Positions 57,214 through 64,000 of a stretch of 64,000 bases of DNA are shown here, piece after piece. Each line of letters opens with the position of its first letter. Position 1 is the first letter of the stretch. A program made the translations under genes and the position numbers. The notes below the pieces were generated by a model. It did not search any database and had not been told where the DNA came from. It was given only the letters and a program-made list of their open reading frames with translations. The stretch lies in contig JAQUIJ010000005.1 in assembly GCA_028683385.1 (NCBI GenBank), forward strand, positions 62,001-126,000, read 5' to 3'. The DNA is from Prolixibacteraceae bacterium. Lineage in GTDB: Bacteria > Bacteroidota > Bacteroidia > Bacteroidales > Prolixibacteraceae.

Positions 57214-57248
57214 AGGCTTCTTTTTTTAGGAAGAGAAGCCTTTTTTTG
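57214..57248 (+). terminator. Terminator after the multihaem lipoprotein gene
   Basis: AGGCTTC (57214-57220) pairs with GAAGCCT (57235-57241) and is followed by TTTTTT. It lies between the first cytochrome and the mono-haem lipoprotein and may only partly stop transcription. Confidence 0.7.
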
Positions 57249-57262
57249 TATAAACTTTTAAA

Positions 57263-57637
57263 ATGAATATTATGAAGAAGTATAGTATATTCCTTATTTT
57301 AGTTTTTTCATCATTGTTTCTGAATAGCTGCAAATACGATTTTGTGTTGCCAGTTGAGGTTCCTGTTGTCAATCCGGGAGGAGAACCAGTTAGTTTTTCA
57401 TCACAGGTTCTTCCAATTCTAACAGCAAAATGCATTTTGTGTCATAGTACCCAGACACCTATGATGGGTGCAGGTGTTGCATACGCTCAGCTAGTACCAA
57501 AATATGTCAATACAGCATCTCCTTCAAGCAGTAAGTTCTATTCAATTCCAACATCGGGAACTCATGGTGCAACAGTATCTGCGGCCGAAGGTGCATTGAT
57601 TCTTCAATGGATAACAGAAGGAGCTAATAATAATTAG
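57263..57637 (+). CDS. Small mono-haem cytochrome c-like lipoprotein
   Basis: 124 residues. MNIMKKYSIFLILVFSSLFLNSCKYD is a lipoprotein signal (Cys23). A single haem motif CILCHS follows FSSQVLPILTAKC, in a Planctomycete-type cytochrome C domain-like context, and a distal Met is plausible in PMMGAG. A second ATG at 57272 is also possible. It would be an envelope-anchored single-electron carrier serving the DUF5777 and multihaem proteins. The DUF5777 gene starts 24 nt later. Confidence 0.8.
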   Translation: MNIMKKYSIFLILVFSSLFLNSCKYDFVLPVEVPVVNPGGEPVSFSSQVLPILTAKCILCHSTQTPMMGAGVAYAQLVPKYVNTASPSSSKFYSIPTSGTHGATVSAAEGALILQWITEGANNN

Positions 57638-57661
57638 TGATAACATTAAATATTCGGTGAA

Positions 57662-58582
57662 ATGAAAAAAAATATCATATTTATAGCACTTCTTACTTTT
57701 AGTTCTCTTTTCACGTATGCGCAAGATGCAACAACTGAAGCACCAGCGGCAAAAGAAAAGGACTACCCGGTAAGTGCTACTTTTGAAAGTGGCAATCTGA
57801 TCGATGCCCAGACCGTTGTTATACCAGATAAAAAGACCTTGGAAATGGTTATTCAGCATAAATTTGGAACTATTGAAAATGGTCACTCAAATCTTTGGGG
57901 AATTTATGGCTCATCGAACATCCGGATTGGTTTGAACTATGTGCCATTTAAGAATTTCCAAATTGGAGCTGGTATCACCAAAAGATACATGACCACTGAC
58001 GTAAATGCTAAATGGACTGTTTTGCAACAAACCCGCAAAAACTCAATGCCAGTATCAGTGATGCTTTATGGAAATGTTGGGGTTGACGGAAGAGCTGTCA
58101 GCGCGTTTGAATCAGGAATGGTAAGAGAAGCCTATTCAGGTCCACTTTATCATTTTCGTTTTCAGGATCGTGTGAGTTACTTTTCACAATTGGTAGTAGC
58201 ACGTAAATTTACGGAGTGGTTATCGCTTCAGGCTGCAGTCAGTTTTACTCATTACAATGCTGTTGGTACTCTATACGACCATGACAAAGTTGGTGTTCAC
58301 GCCAGTGGCCGGATCAAGGTATCACCACAAGGATCAATTATTTTCAACTATGATCAGCCATTGAAGATTAAAGATATTTCGGAACAACGTGAGTGGACCA
58401 ATGCTCCGAAACCAAATTTAGCTTTTGGTTATGAAGTATCTACCGGAACCCATGCGTTCCAGATTTATATGGCTTCAACAACGTCGTTACTGCCGCAAGA
58501 CAACATCATGTGGAATCAAAACAAAATGGATAAAACCGGTTTCGCAATAGGATTTGTTATTACTAGATTATGGGCTTACTAA
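57662..58582 (+). CDS. DUF5777-family outer-membrane beta-barrel protein
   Basis: 306 residues. A signal peptide (MKKNIIFIALLTFSSLFTYAQ) is followed by a barrel-like run of strands such as IRIGLNYVPFKNFQIGAGITK and LSLQAAVSFTHYNAV, ending with a hydrophobic aromatic C-terminus (GFVITRLWAY). No haem motif. In Bacteroidota this family occurs beside cytochrome c and lipoprotein genes, and a role as the outer-membrane conduit or scaffold for electron carriers is an inference. Last gene of the transcript, with a strong terminator after it. Confidence 0.8.
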   Translation: MKKNIIFIALLTFSSLFTYAQDATTEAPAAKEKDYPVSATFESGNLIDAQTVVIPDKKTLEMVIQHKFGTIENGHSNLWGIYGSSNIRIGLNYVPFKNFQIGAGITKRYMTTDVNAKWTVLQQTRKNSMPVSVMLYGNVGVDGRAVSAFESGMVREAYSGPLYHFRFQDRVSYFSQLVVARKFTEWLSLQAAVSFTHYNAVGTLYDHDKVGVHASGRIKVSPQGSIIFNYDQPLKIKDISEQREWTNAPKPNLAFGYEVSTGTHAFQIYMASTTSLLPQDNIMWNQNKMDKTGFAIGFVITRLWAY

Positions 58583-58620
58583 GCTTACGTGGTTTATTTA
58601 AATAGCGATTAAAATATAAA

Positions 58621-58660
58621 ATGGTAATATCCTATAGCAAGGGATGTTACCATTTTTTTA
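58621..58660 (+). terminator. Strong terminator after DUF5777
   Basis: ATGGTAATATCC (58621-58632) pairs with GGATGTTACCAT (12 bp, one G-U) around an 8-nt loop and is followed by TTTTTTTA. It separates the first cytochrome operon from the second. Confidence 0.88.
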
Positions 58661-58836
58661 CTATTACCTGAAATATAGTTTTACAAGTTACAAGAAAGAG
58701 TTGTTGTGTTAGAAGAATGATCAATTTTTAAATTGACTCAAAAAAGAAAAGTGCGATATGGAATACTTCGGTATTTGTGAGGTTAAGGTTCAGTATTGCA
58801 TTATTCATCGGTAAATAAAATACAAATCATAGTCAG

Positions 58837-58923
58837 ATGAAACGAGCCATGAGAGCAATACTATCACACACGATGATGACTAATATGGCGAGTTCTGTAT
58901 GGCAAATAAGAAGCAAATTATAG
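58837..58923 (+). CDS. Small ORF 1 of a homologous tandem pair (28 residues)
   Basis: ATG...TAG, 28 residues, beginning MKRAMRAILSHTMM and ending ASSVWQIRSKL. No known family. It is matched residue for residue by ORF 2 immediately downstream: MKRAMR, L9, H11, M14, A18-S19-S20, W22-Q23 and K27-L28 are shared. Many other differences are conservative (S/T, V/I, I/L, R/K, S/N) and several codon differences are silent (AGA/CGA, CTA/CTC, TCT/TCC). That points to selection on a protein. No signal peptide or membrane helix. The stop is 4 nt from the next ATG. Confidence 0.6.
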   Translation: MKRAMRAILSHTMMTNMASSVWQIRSKL

Positions 58924-58927
58924 ACAT

Positions 58928-59014
58928 ATGAAACGAGCCATGCGAGATAACCTCACACACAAGAGGATGATTATTCAGGCGAGTTCCATCTGGCAATTAA
59001 AAAACAAATTATAA
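58928..59014 (+). CDS. Small ORF 2 of the tandem pair (28 residues)
   Basis: ATG...TAA, 28 residues, beginning MKRAMRDNLTHKRM and ending ASSIWQLKNKL. Homologous to ORF 1 over its whole length with no gap. Basic, without signal peptide. It ends 4 nt before the start codon of the 7-haem cytochrome, so translation could couple into that gene. It might be a leader peptide, a small regulator or an accessory factor for the cytochromes. The function is unknown. Confidence 0.6.
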   Translation: MKRAMRDNLTHKRMIIQASSIWQLKNKL

Positions 59015-59018
59015 ACAG

Positions 59019-59957
59019 ATGAAATATCGGTTAGCACTATTAGTTTCAATATTTATATATTGTATTTCGTTCAGTTTGAATGCTCAATCTTATCAGAATG
59101 CAGAGCATCATCCCTGTTTAAAATGCCATTCCCAGCAATCGTATTCATTCCATAACTCTGTTACCAATTTGGAGATGAAAAGATTGATGAATCCATATTA
59201 TATTCTCGACACAGTTGCAATGACTTCCGGAGTTCATAAACAGTTTGATTGTACCGATTGTCATTCTTCTGAATACGGAACATACCCACATCAGGCCAAT
59301 TTAAAACTTGAGCCATTAAGTACCTGCCTCGATTGTCATGGTGGCGACGCCTCATTTGCAAAATATCAATTTGAACGGATTGATGAAGAATTTAAGAAGA
59401 GCGTACATTATAAAGCATATGGTGATAATTTTACCTGTACAAAATGCCATAGTCAGCATACTTACAGAGCTACTGCCCGAACAAGCGATAATGTACTTGA
59501 AATAGTTGATTACAGCAATAAAATGTGCCTTTCGTGTCACAACGACATGAAGAAATACAAATTGGTTTCTGGTCACGATAATCCTAAATTAGTTCAGATT
59601 CACGAATGGTTACCTAATCAGGAATTGCATTTTCAGCATGTTCGGTGTATCGAATGTCACACTGAAGTTGTTGATAGTTTGATGGTGTCGCATGATATAT
59701 TACCAAAGGAAAAAGCCCTACGGAAATGTGTCGAATGCCACTCCGCAAACTCAAGGTTAAAAGCATCACTGTATAAGTATCAGAATTTGCAAAAGAGATC
59801 TGAAAAGGGTGATTTAAATACGGTTTTAGCTAATGAATCATACATCATTGGGTCTCATCAAAGTCCAATCCTTAAATTAGCAAGTATTATCATTTTCCTA
59901 CTCACCTTGGTAGGTATTGTAATACATAGTGTTTTCAGAATTTTAAAAAAGAAATAG
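59019..59957 (+). CDS. Membrane-anchored 7-haem cytochrome c
   Basis: 312 residues. A signal peptide (MKYRLALLVSIFIYCISFSLNAQ) precedes seven CXXCH motifs: CLKCH, CTDCH, CLDCH, CTKCH, CLSCH, CIECH and CVECH. A C-terminal membrane helix (LKLASIIIFLLTLVGIVIHSVF) anchors it, so the haems face the periplasm. The YPHQANLKLEPLSTCLDCHGG... region resembles the [19 protein letters not shown] module of the fused protein downstream, so they are relatives. The cytochrome b gene starts 1 nt after its stop, and the two should form a quinol-linked complex. Confidence 0.9.
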   Translation: MKYRLALLVSIFIYCISFSLNAQSYQNAEHHPCLKCHSQQSYSFHNSVTNLEMKRLMNPYYILDTVAMTSGVHKQFDCTDCHSSEYGTYPHQANLKLEPLSTCLDCHGGDASFAKYQFERIDEEFKKSVHYKAYGDNFTCTKCHSQHTYRATARTSDNVLEIVDYSNKMCLSCHNDMKKYKLVSGHDNPKLVQIHEWLPNQELHFQHVRCIECHTEVVDSLMVSHDILPKEKALRKCVECHSANSRLKASLYKYQNLQKRSEKGDLNTVLANESYIIGSHQSPILKLASIIIFLLTLVGIVIHSVFRILKKK

Positions 59958-59958
59958 T

Positions 59959-60582
59959 ATGTCGGCAACTGAAAAAATATATTTTTATCCGCTATGGTTA
60001 CGCATCTGGCACGGATTTAATGCATTAGGTATAATTACATTGATTTTCACTGGTATTTCGATGCAATCGAGTATCGAATCAGCTCAAATTGTTGGTTTTA
60101 ATATCATTGTAAATATTCATAACATCGCTGGAACTGTGGTTACGCTTAGCTACTTTATTTATTTTATTGGGAATATTGTTACTCCAAATGGGAAGTACTA
60201 CATCATTAAACCTCAGGGTTTTTTAAAGAAACCGATTAAACAGGCAATCTACTATGCCTGGGGTATGTTTCATGGGATGAAAGCGCCTTTCCCAATTTCG
60301 GAGAAAAGAAAATTTAATCCACTTCAGAAGTATATTTATATTATTGTCATGTACATGGCAGTTCCGGTTGTAATTGTTACGGGTATTGCACTTTTATTTC
60401 CTGAAATAATTATTGATAAAATTTATACTTTCAGTGGAGTTTTTGTAACTGCAATTCTTCATTCTGCAATGGGATTCTTTATTTCTATCTTCTTAATTAT
60501 CCATTTGTATATTGCCTCAATTGGAAAATCACCAATCGACAATTTTAAAAGCATTATTAATGGCTGGCATCAAGCACATTAG
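59959..60582 (+). CDS. Di-haem cytochrome b (membrane quinol subunit)
   Basis: 207 residues with four membrane helices. Histidines for two haems are visible in WLRIWHGFN, VNIHNIAG, AILHSAMG and LIIHLYIA. It matches the cytochrome b561/NiFe-hydrogenase cytochrome b fold, which passes electrons between quinones and a periplasmic c-type partner. The partner is the 7-haem protein 1 nt upstream. A homologous b domain is fused to the 19-haem protein downstream. Confidence 0.88.
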   Translation: MSATEKIYFYPLWLRIWHGFNALGIITLIFTGISMQSSIESAQIVGFNIIVNIHNIAGTVVTLSYFIYFIGNIVTPNGKYYIIKPQGFLKKPIKQAIYYAWGMFHGMKAPFPISEKRKFNPLQKYIYIIVMYMAVPVVIVTGIALLFPEIIIDKIYTFSGVFVTAILHSAMGFFISIFLIIHLYIASIGKSPIDNFKSIINGWHQAH

Positions 60583-60628
60583 TACAAGAATGATTGCTTA
60601 GATCGTATTCAAATTTAGCTTGAATGAA

Positions 60629-60642
60629 TTGACAAATATCAT
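60629..60642 (+). promoter_or_regulatory. Second Fnr-box-like site, upstream of the 19-haem gene
   Basis: TTGACAAATATCAT matches eight of ten positions of TTGAT-N4-ATCAA. It lies 160 nt before the 19-haem cytochrome start, in the only sizeable gap of the second cytochrome unit. Confidence 0.35.
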
Positions 60643-60802
60643 CGCTTGGGATATTGGATAGGGTGTAGATTTTGAGGACTTTTGATGCTTATATACGAGA
60701 AGAGATATGAGAGAGAATTATAAGCTTTTTGTTTTGCGAAAATCTGTTGGGAAATGTGATAATAATATTTACAGATCACATGCTAATATCAATTTTGGCG
60801 GA

Positions 60803-63589
60803 ATGTTGTTGATCTTTAAAAAATCGAGCCGAATCTTTTTGCTGGCTTTTTTGCTGTTAGTTTCGATATCCAGATTATCGGCTCAAACCAATGATGACTG
60901 TTTATCGTGCCACGATGATGCTACGCTAAGTACAACAAGAGCTGGTAAAAAGGTTTCACTATATATAAAACCTAATGCACTTGAGCATTCGGTGCATAAA
61001 AGTGTTGAATGTGCTGCATGTCACACTGACGCTGCGGTGACGGATTTTCCTCACCCTGAAAATCTTAAACCGGTTAATTGTGGAATTTGTCACGAAGATG
61101 CAAAGGATAAGTATTTCAGAGGAGTTCATGGACGGGCATTTTTAGCCAATGAAAAGTTTGCTCCCACCTGTAAGGAATGTCATGGGACGCATGATATTTT
61201 AAAATCAGATCAGCCTGAATCACGAACCTATAAAATGAATATTCCTGTTCTATGTGGGTCATGTCACAGGGAAGGGGCTCCGGTTGCAAAGAATTACAAT
61301 ATTTCGGAACACAATATTCTTGAGAATTACAGCGAGGGTATTCATGGACAGGGTTTGTACAAAAAAGGGTTGATTGTTTCAGCAACCTGTAACAATTGTC
61401 ATGGGAATCACCTCATCTTGCCACATACCAATGTGTCTTCGAGCATTTCGCCCAAGAACATTGCTGCAACTTGTATGAAATGTCATGCACGAATTGAAGA
61501 TGTGCACACCAAAGTGATTAATAAGGAATTGTGGGAGAAGAAACCTGGTGCCATTCCCGCTTGTACTTCGTGTCACCCACCTCATAAAGTTGAGCTGAAG
61601 AATTTAATATCGACTATTTCTGACAACTCCTGTCTGAAGTGCCATTCAGATGCTGACACACACAAAACTGTAAATAATAAAGTTGTTTCTCTTAAAGTTG
61701 AAGTTGGCGAACTGGCAGCTTCTACTCATAAAAATATTACTTGTGTAAAATGTCATTCCGATGTATCCATTCATCTTTCCCGCCCATGCGAAACGGCAGG
61801 AAAGGTTGATTGTTCTGCTTGCCACGCTGAGGAATCTGATATTTATTTCAAGAGTGGACACGGACAGGCTTACTTCAATAAAAAAGAAAATGCACCGTAT
61901 TGTACCGATTGTCATGGATCTCACTCTGTAAAACCAAAAACCGACGAAAATTCACGGACTTTCCGGGCTAATATTCCAAAACTTTGTGGCGAATGTCATA
62001 CTAAAACTGGTAAAGCGGTTCAGGGAACAAACCTAACAGAGGTTGATGCTTTCCATGATTATTCACAAAGTGTACATGGGCGAAGTTTAGCCGAAAAGGG
62101 ATTGCTTTCGGCTGCTGTATGTACCGACTGCCACACAACCCACTTCAACCTGAAACAGTCAGATGAAAGGTCATCGGTTAATCCAAAGAACATTGCAGCA
62201 ACATGCGGAGCCTGTCATAAGGGCATTTATGACCAGTATATTGCCAGCGATCATGCTTATCGGGCTGATAATGGAGATTTGAAATATCCGACTTGCGAAA
62301 CCTGTCACACGGCTCATAATATTTCGGAAGTACATAAGGATAAGTTTATGGCCGAAATTACCACACAGTGTGGTAAATGTCATGAGAAACTTGCAGAAAC
62401 TTATCTGGAAACCTATCACGGTAAAGTTTACCAATTAGGCTATTTGCAGGCCGCAAGGTGTTCCGATTGCCATGGGGCTCACAATATTTACAAGATTCAA
62501 AATTCAAAATCGCAGGTTAGTCCTGAAAATATAGTTGCTACTTGTCAGAAATGTCACGCTGACGCCAGCAAGAAATTTACCGGGTATTTAACTCATGCAA
62601 CGCATAACAATAAAGCTAAATTTCCATGGCTCTATTATACTTTCTGGGCGATGACCGGATTGTTGGTGAGTGTTTTCATCTTCTTTGGAACTCATACTCT
62701 TTTATGGCTTCCAAGGTCGATTCATGCCATGAGAAAGAAAAAAGAACATGCCAAGGATGTTAGTAAAAAAGTTTACGTCAGACGATTCACCAAAAGCCAG
62801 AGTATAACTCATATTTTTGTAATTATCAGTTTCTTAACTCTTGCTTTTACGGGCATGTTGCTCAAGTTCGCTTTTATGGATTGGGCTAAATTCTTCGTTA
62901 AATTTCTTGGTGGAGCTTATAACGCAGGAATCCTTCATCGTTTTGCTGCTGTCATTACCTTTGGATATTTCAGCTATCATGTGTATTCATTATTTAAACT
63001 GAAAGCTCAAAAAGGGTTGAGCCTGATGGAGTTTGTTTTTGCAAAGAACTCTCTCATGTTTAATGGTCAGGATCTTAAAGATTTCGTGGCATCGGTTAAA
63101 TGGTTTGTTGGAAAAGGACCACGACCATCGTATGGAAAATGGACCTATTGGGAGAAATTTGACTACATGGCTGTTTTCTGGGGAGTTGTGGTTATTGGCT
63201 CAACCGGTTTGGTTCTTTGGTTCCCGGTAATCTTTACCAAATTCCTTCCGGGTTGGTTAATCAATGTGGCTCAGATTATACACAGCGACGAAGCTCTTTT
63301 GGCTGTTGGATTTATTTTCACGATCCATTTCTTTAATACACATCTTCGTCCTGAAGCCTTCCCGATGGACACGGTTATTTTCACCGGAACAGTTCAGGCT
63401 GATGAGTACAAAGAAGATCGTCCACGAGAGTTTGAGGAACTTGAAAAATCGGGAAGATTGCAGGAAGTTACATCCAAATCTGAGATTTCTCCACGAAGAA
63501 TGAAAGTAATTAAGTTCTTTGGTTTCGTCTTCCTGTTCACTGGAATTGTTCAAGTCATTTTTATTATCTACTCTTTGCTTTTCCATTAA
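60803..63589 (+). CDS. 19-haem cytochrome c fused to a cytochrome b domain
   Basis: 928 residues from the ATG giving a good signal peptide ([28 protein letters not shown]). An earlier ATG at 60707 would add 32 residues with no signal-like quality. Nineteen CXXCH motifs fill about residues 32-590. Haems 1-8 repeat as haems 9-16 at an exact 732-nt spacing, and haems 17-19 repeat 5-7. Then come five membrane helices with His residues in SITHIF, ILHRFAA, SYHVYS, QIIHSDE and IHFFNTH, a di-haem b domain. It should carry electrons between quinol and periplasm in a single polypeptide. A Fnr-like box precedes it. Confidence 0.93.
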   Translation: MLLIFKKSSRIFLLAFLLLVSISRLSAQTNDDCLSCHDDATLSTTRAGKKVSLYIKPNALEHSVHKSVECAACHTDAAVTDFPHPENLKPVNCGICHEDAKDKYFRGVHGRAFLANEKFAPTCKECHGTHDILKSDQPESRTYKMNIPVLCGSCHREGAPVAKNYNISEHNILENYSEGIHGQGLYKKGLIVSATCNNCHGNHLILPHTNVSSSISPKNIAATCMKCHARIEDVHTKVINKELWEKKPGAIPACTSCHPPHKVELKNLISTISDNSCLKCHSDADTHKTVNNKVVSLKVEVGELAASTHKNITCVKCHSDVSIHLSRPCETAGKVDCSACHAEESDIYFKSGHGQAYFNKKENAPYCTDCHGSHSVKPKTDENSRTFRANIPKLCGECHTKTGKAVQGTNLTEVDAFHDYSQSVHGRSLAEKGLLSAAVCTDCHTTHFNLKQSDERSSVNPKNIAATCGACHKGIYDQYIASDHAYRADNGDLKYPTCETCHTAHNISEVHKDKFMAEITTQCGKCHEKLAETYLETYHGKVYQLGYLQAARCSDCHGAHNIYKIQNSKSQVSPENIVATCQKCHADASKKFTGYLTHATHNNKAKFPWLYYTFWAMTGLLVSVFIFFGTHTLLWLPRSIHAMRKKKEHAKDVSKKVYVRRFTKSQSITHIFVIISFLTLAFTGMLLKFAFMDWAKFFVKFLGGAYNAGILHRFAAVITFGYFSYHVYSLFKLKAQKGLSLMEFVFAKNSLMFNGQDLKDFVASVKWFVGKGPRPSYGKWTYWEKFDYMAVFWGVVVIGSTGLVLWFPVIFTKFLPGWLINVAQIIHSDEALLAVGFIFTIHFFNTHLRPEAFPMDTVIFTGTVQADEYKEDRPREFEELEKSGRLQEVTSKSEISPRRMKVIKFFGFVFLFTGIVQVIFIIYSLLFH

Positions 63590-63654
63590 TAAACAGTACT
63601 TTGGATCAACATTGTTGTTTTTGCTTATTTCAATAAATAATAAAAACATTCACT

Positions 63655-64000
63655 ATGAAATTACCTTCGTCCATTAAGAATTGGGTTTCAATTTCCGGAG
63701 CAGTAATCGCTGTTTTCAATTTGGCCACTATCTTTTCATTAGTGATCTTGAATTGGGTTTTTAATTTCGGAGGAACATATATAGGGCTATTTATTTATAT
63801 GGTTTTGCCTGCATTTATGATTGTTGGATTATTGATGATCCCAATCGGTATGCGGATGCACAGGAAAGAAGGAAGAAAAGCTGACCAATTGGGTGAACCT
63901 AAAGATTGGCCTATTATTAACTTTAATAATGTAGCGACAAGGAATGCCTCGATCATATTTGTTTTTGGAACAATGTTTCTCCTTATTATTTCTTCTGTGG
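63655..64000 (+). CDS. NapC/NirT-like membrane cytochrome, partial
   Basis: 115 codons are in the window. MKLPSSIKNWVSISGAV leads into a first membrane helix (about 12-31), then a second (about 41-64, FGGTYIGLFIYMVLPAFMIVGLL). A soluble part (MRMHRKEGRKADQLGEP) and a third segment ending at SV follow as the sequence stops. No haem motif has appeared yet. The two-helix start and the WPIINFNNVATRNASIIFVFG segment resemble the N-terminus of multihaem NapC/NirT-type proteins. Starts 66 nt after the fused cytochrome. Confidence 0.65.
   Translation, partial: MKLPSSIKNWVSISGAVIAVFNLATIFSLVILNWVFNFGGTYIGLFIYMVLPAFMIVGLLMIPIGMRMHRKEGRKADQLGEPKDWPIINFNNVATRNASIIFVFGTMFLLIISSV

Larger units (their letters stand above)
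58809..59024 (+). repeat. 91-nt tandem repeat array running into the 7-haem cytochrome start
   Basis: Two complete 91-nt units have their ATGs at 58837 and 58928, and the next unit boundary is the cytochrome ATG at 59019. A 5' partial unit (GGTAAATAAAATACAAATCATAGTCAG, from 58810) resembles the tails of the others: GGCAAATAAGAAGC... and GGCAATTAAAAAAC.... Each unit ends with an A-rich tail, a stop and a 4-nt gap before the next ATG-AAA. The period is not a multiple of three, so each frame closes and the next restarts. Confidence 0.8.

Noticed and set aside
58837-59014. The 91-nt repeat as nothing but a DNA duplication
   Set aside because: Not fully excluded, but silent and conservative codon differences within both frames favour coding use; kept as a finding.
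60707-60802. Upstream start giving a 960-residue 19-haem cytochrome
   Set aside because: The extra residues are not signal-like and would bury the clean signal peptide at 60803.

Overview
The window is a chromosomal segment of a member of the Bacteroidota. The evidence is several TAnnTTTG-type promoter elements, frequent start regions without a Shine-Dalgarno sequence, Bacteroidota-style lipoprotein signals (Cys followed by S, N, K or A), a TamB/DUF490 giant, an M49 dipeptidyl peptidase, a DUF5777 barrel, and TorF-porin/P-II/Amt cassettes. The gene set would fit the Marinilabiliales/Prolixibacteraceae, but that placement is inference. No phage, insertion sequence, CRISPR array or polysaccharide utilisation locus is visible.

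Layout. 1-24 kb: mostly single housekeeping or accessory genes. A cut tRNA is followed by a cupin, a GH2 beta-galactosidase, a HAD phosphatase, an AEC transporter, a COG0523 GTPase, an S9 peptidase, an epimerase-like and an MBL-fold pair, a UbiA-like membrane protein, CysH, an RsmF-like rRNA methyltransferase, a PQQ-type propeller, PepD, serine dehydratase, lipoproteins, a PAP2 phosphatase and MazG. 24-34.6 kb: HtpG, a class-V PLP enzyme, an HTH-Fic module followed by a 21-nt minisatellite, DPP III, TrmH, HU, tRNA-Ser(UGA) and TsaD. 34.6-43.8 kb: envelope genes (TamB, an ExbB-TonB pair without ExbD), a Tat-exported Gfo/Idh/MocA oxidoreductase and an M20 hydrolase. 43.8-51.1 kb: a nitrogen island on the minus strand. 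A TorF porin is followed by three successive glnK-amt cassettes whose P-II T-loops differ. The three amt genes share a downstream hairpin core, and a G-tract motif recurs in the non-coding gaps. 51.8-54.7 kb: an LtaS-like phosphoglycerol transferase and a DAG kinase.

54.9-64 kb: the most unusual part, a respiratory/electron-transfer island. A Crp/Fnr regulator with an N-terminal cysteine cluster precedes an Fnr-box-like sequence. Next come a multihaem lipoprotein with a collagen-like spacer, a mono-haem lipoprotein and a DUF5777 barrel, ended by a strong terminator. A second unit starts with two tandem 28-codon ORFs that are homologous to each other and lie on a 91-nt repeat running into the start of a 7-haem cytochrome c. 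A separate di-haem cytochrome b follows, then a 19-haem cytochrome c fused to a cytochrome b domain, and a NapC-like membrane protein cut by the window edge. The 19-haem protein contains an exact 732-nt (244-residue) duplication of an eight-haem module plus a three-haem partial copy. A plausible joint role is to move electrons between the menaquinone pool and periplasmic or outer-membrane acceptors or donors. The substrate cannot be told from the sequence.

The strongest candidates for something undescribed are the tandem micro-ORFs at 58837-59014, the duplicated 19-haem/cytochrome b fusion, and the recurring AATGGGGTATGTGT-like motif of the amt region.
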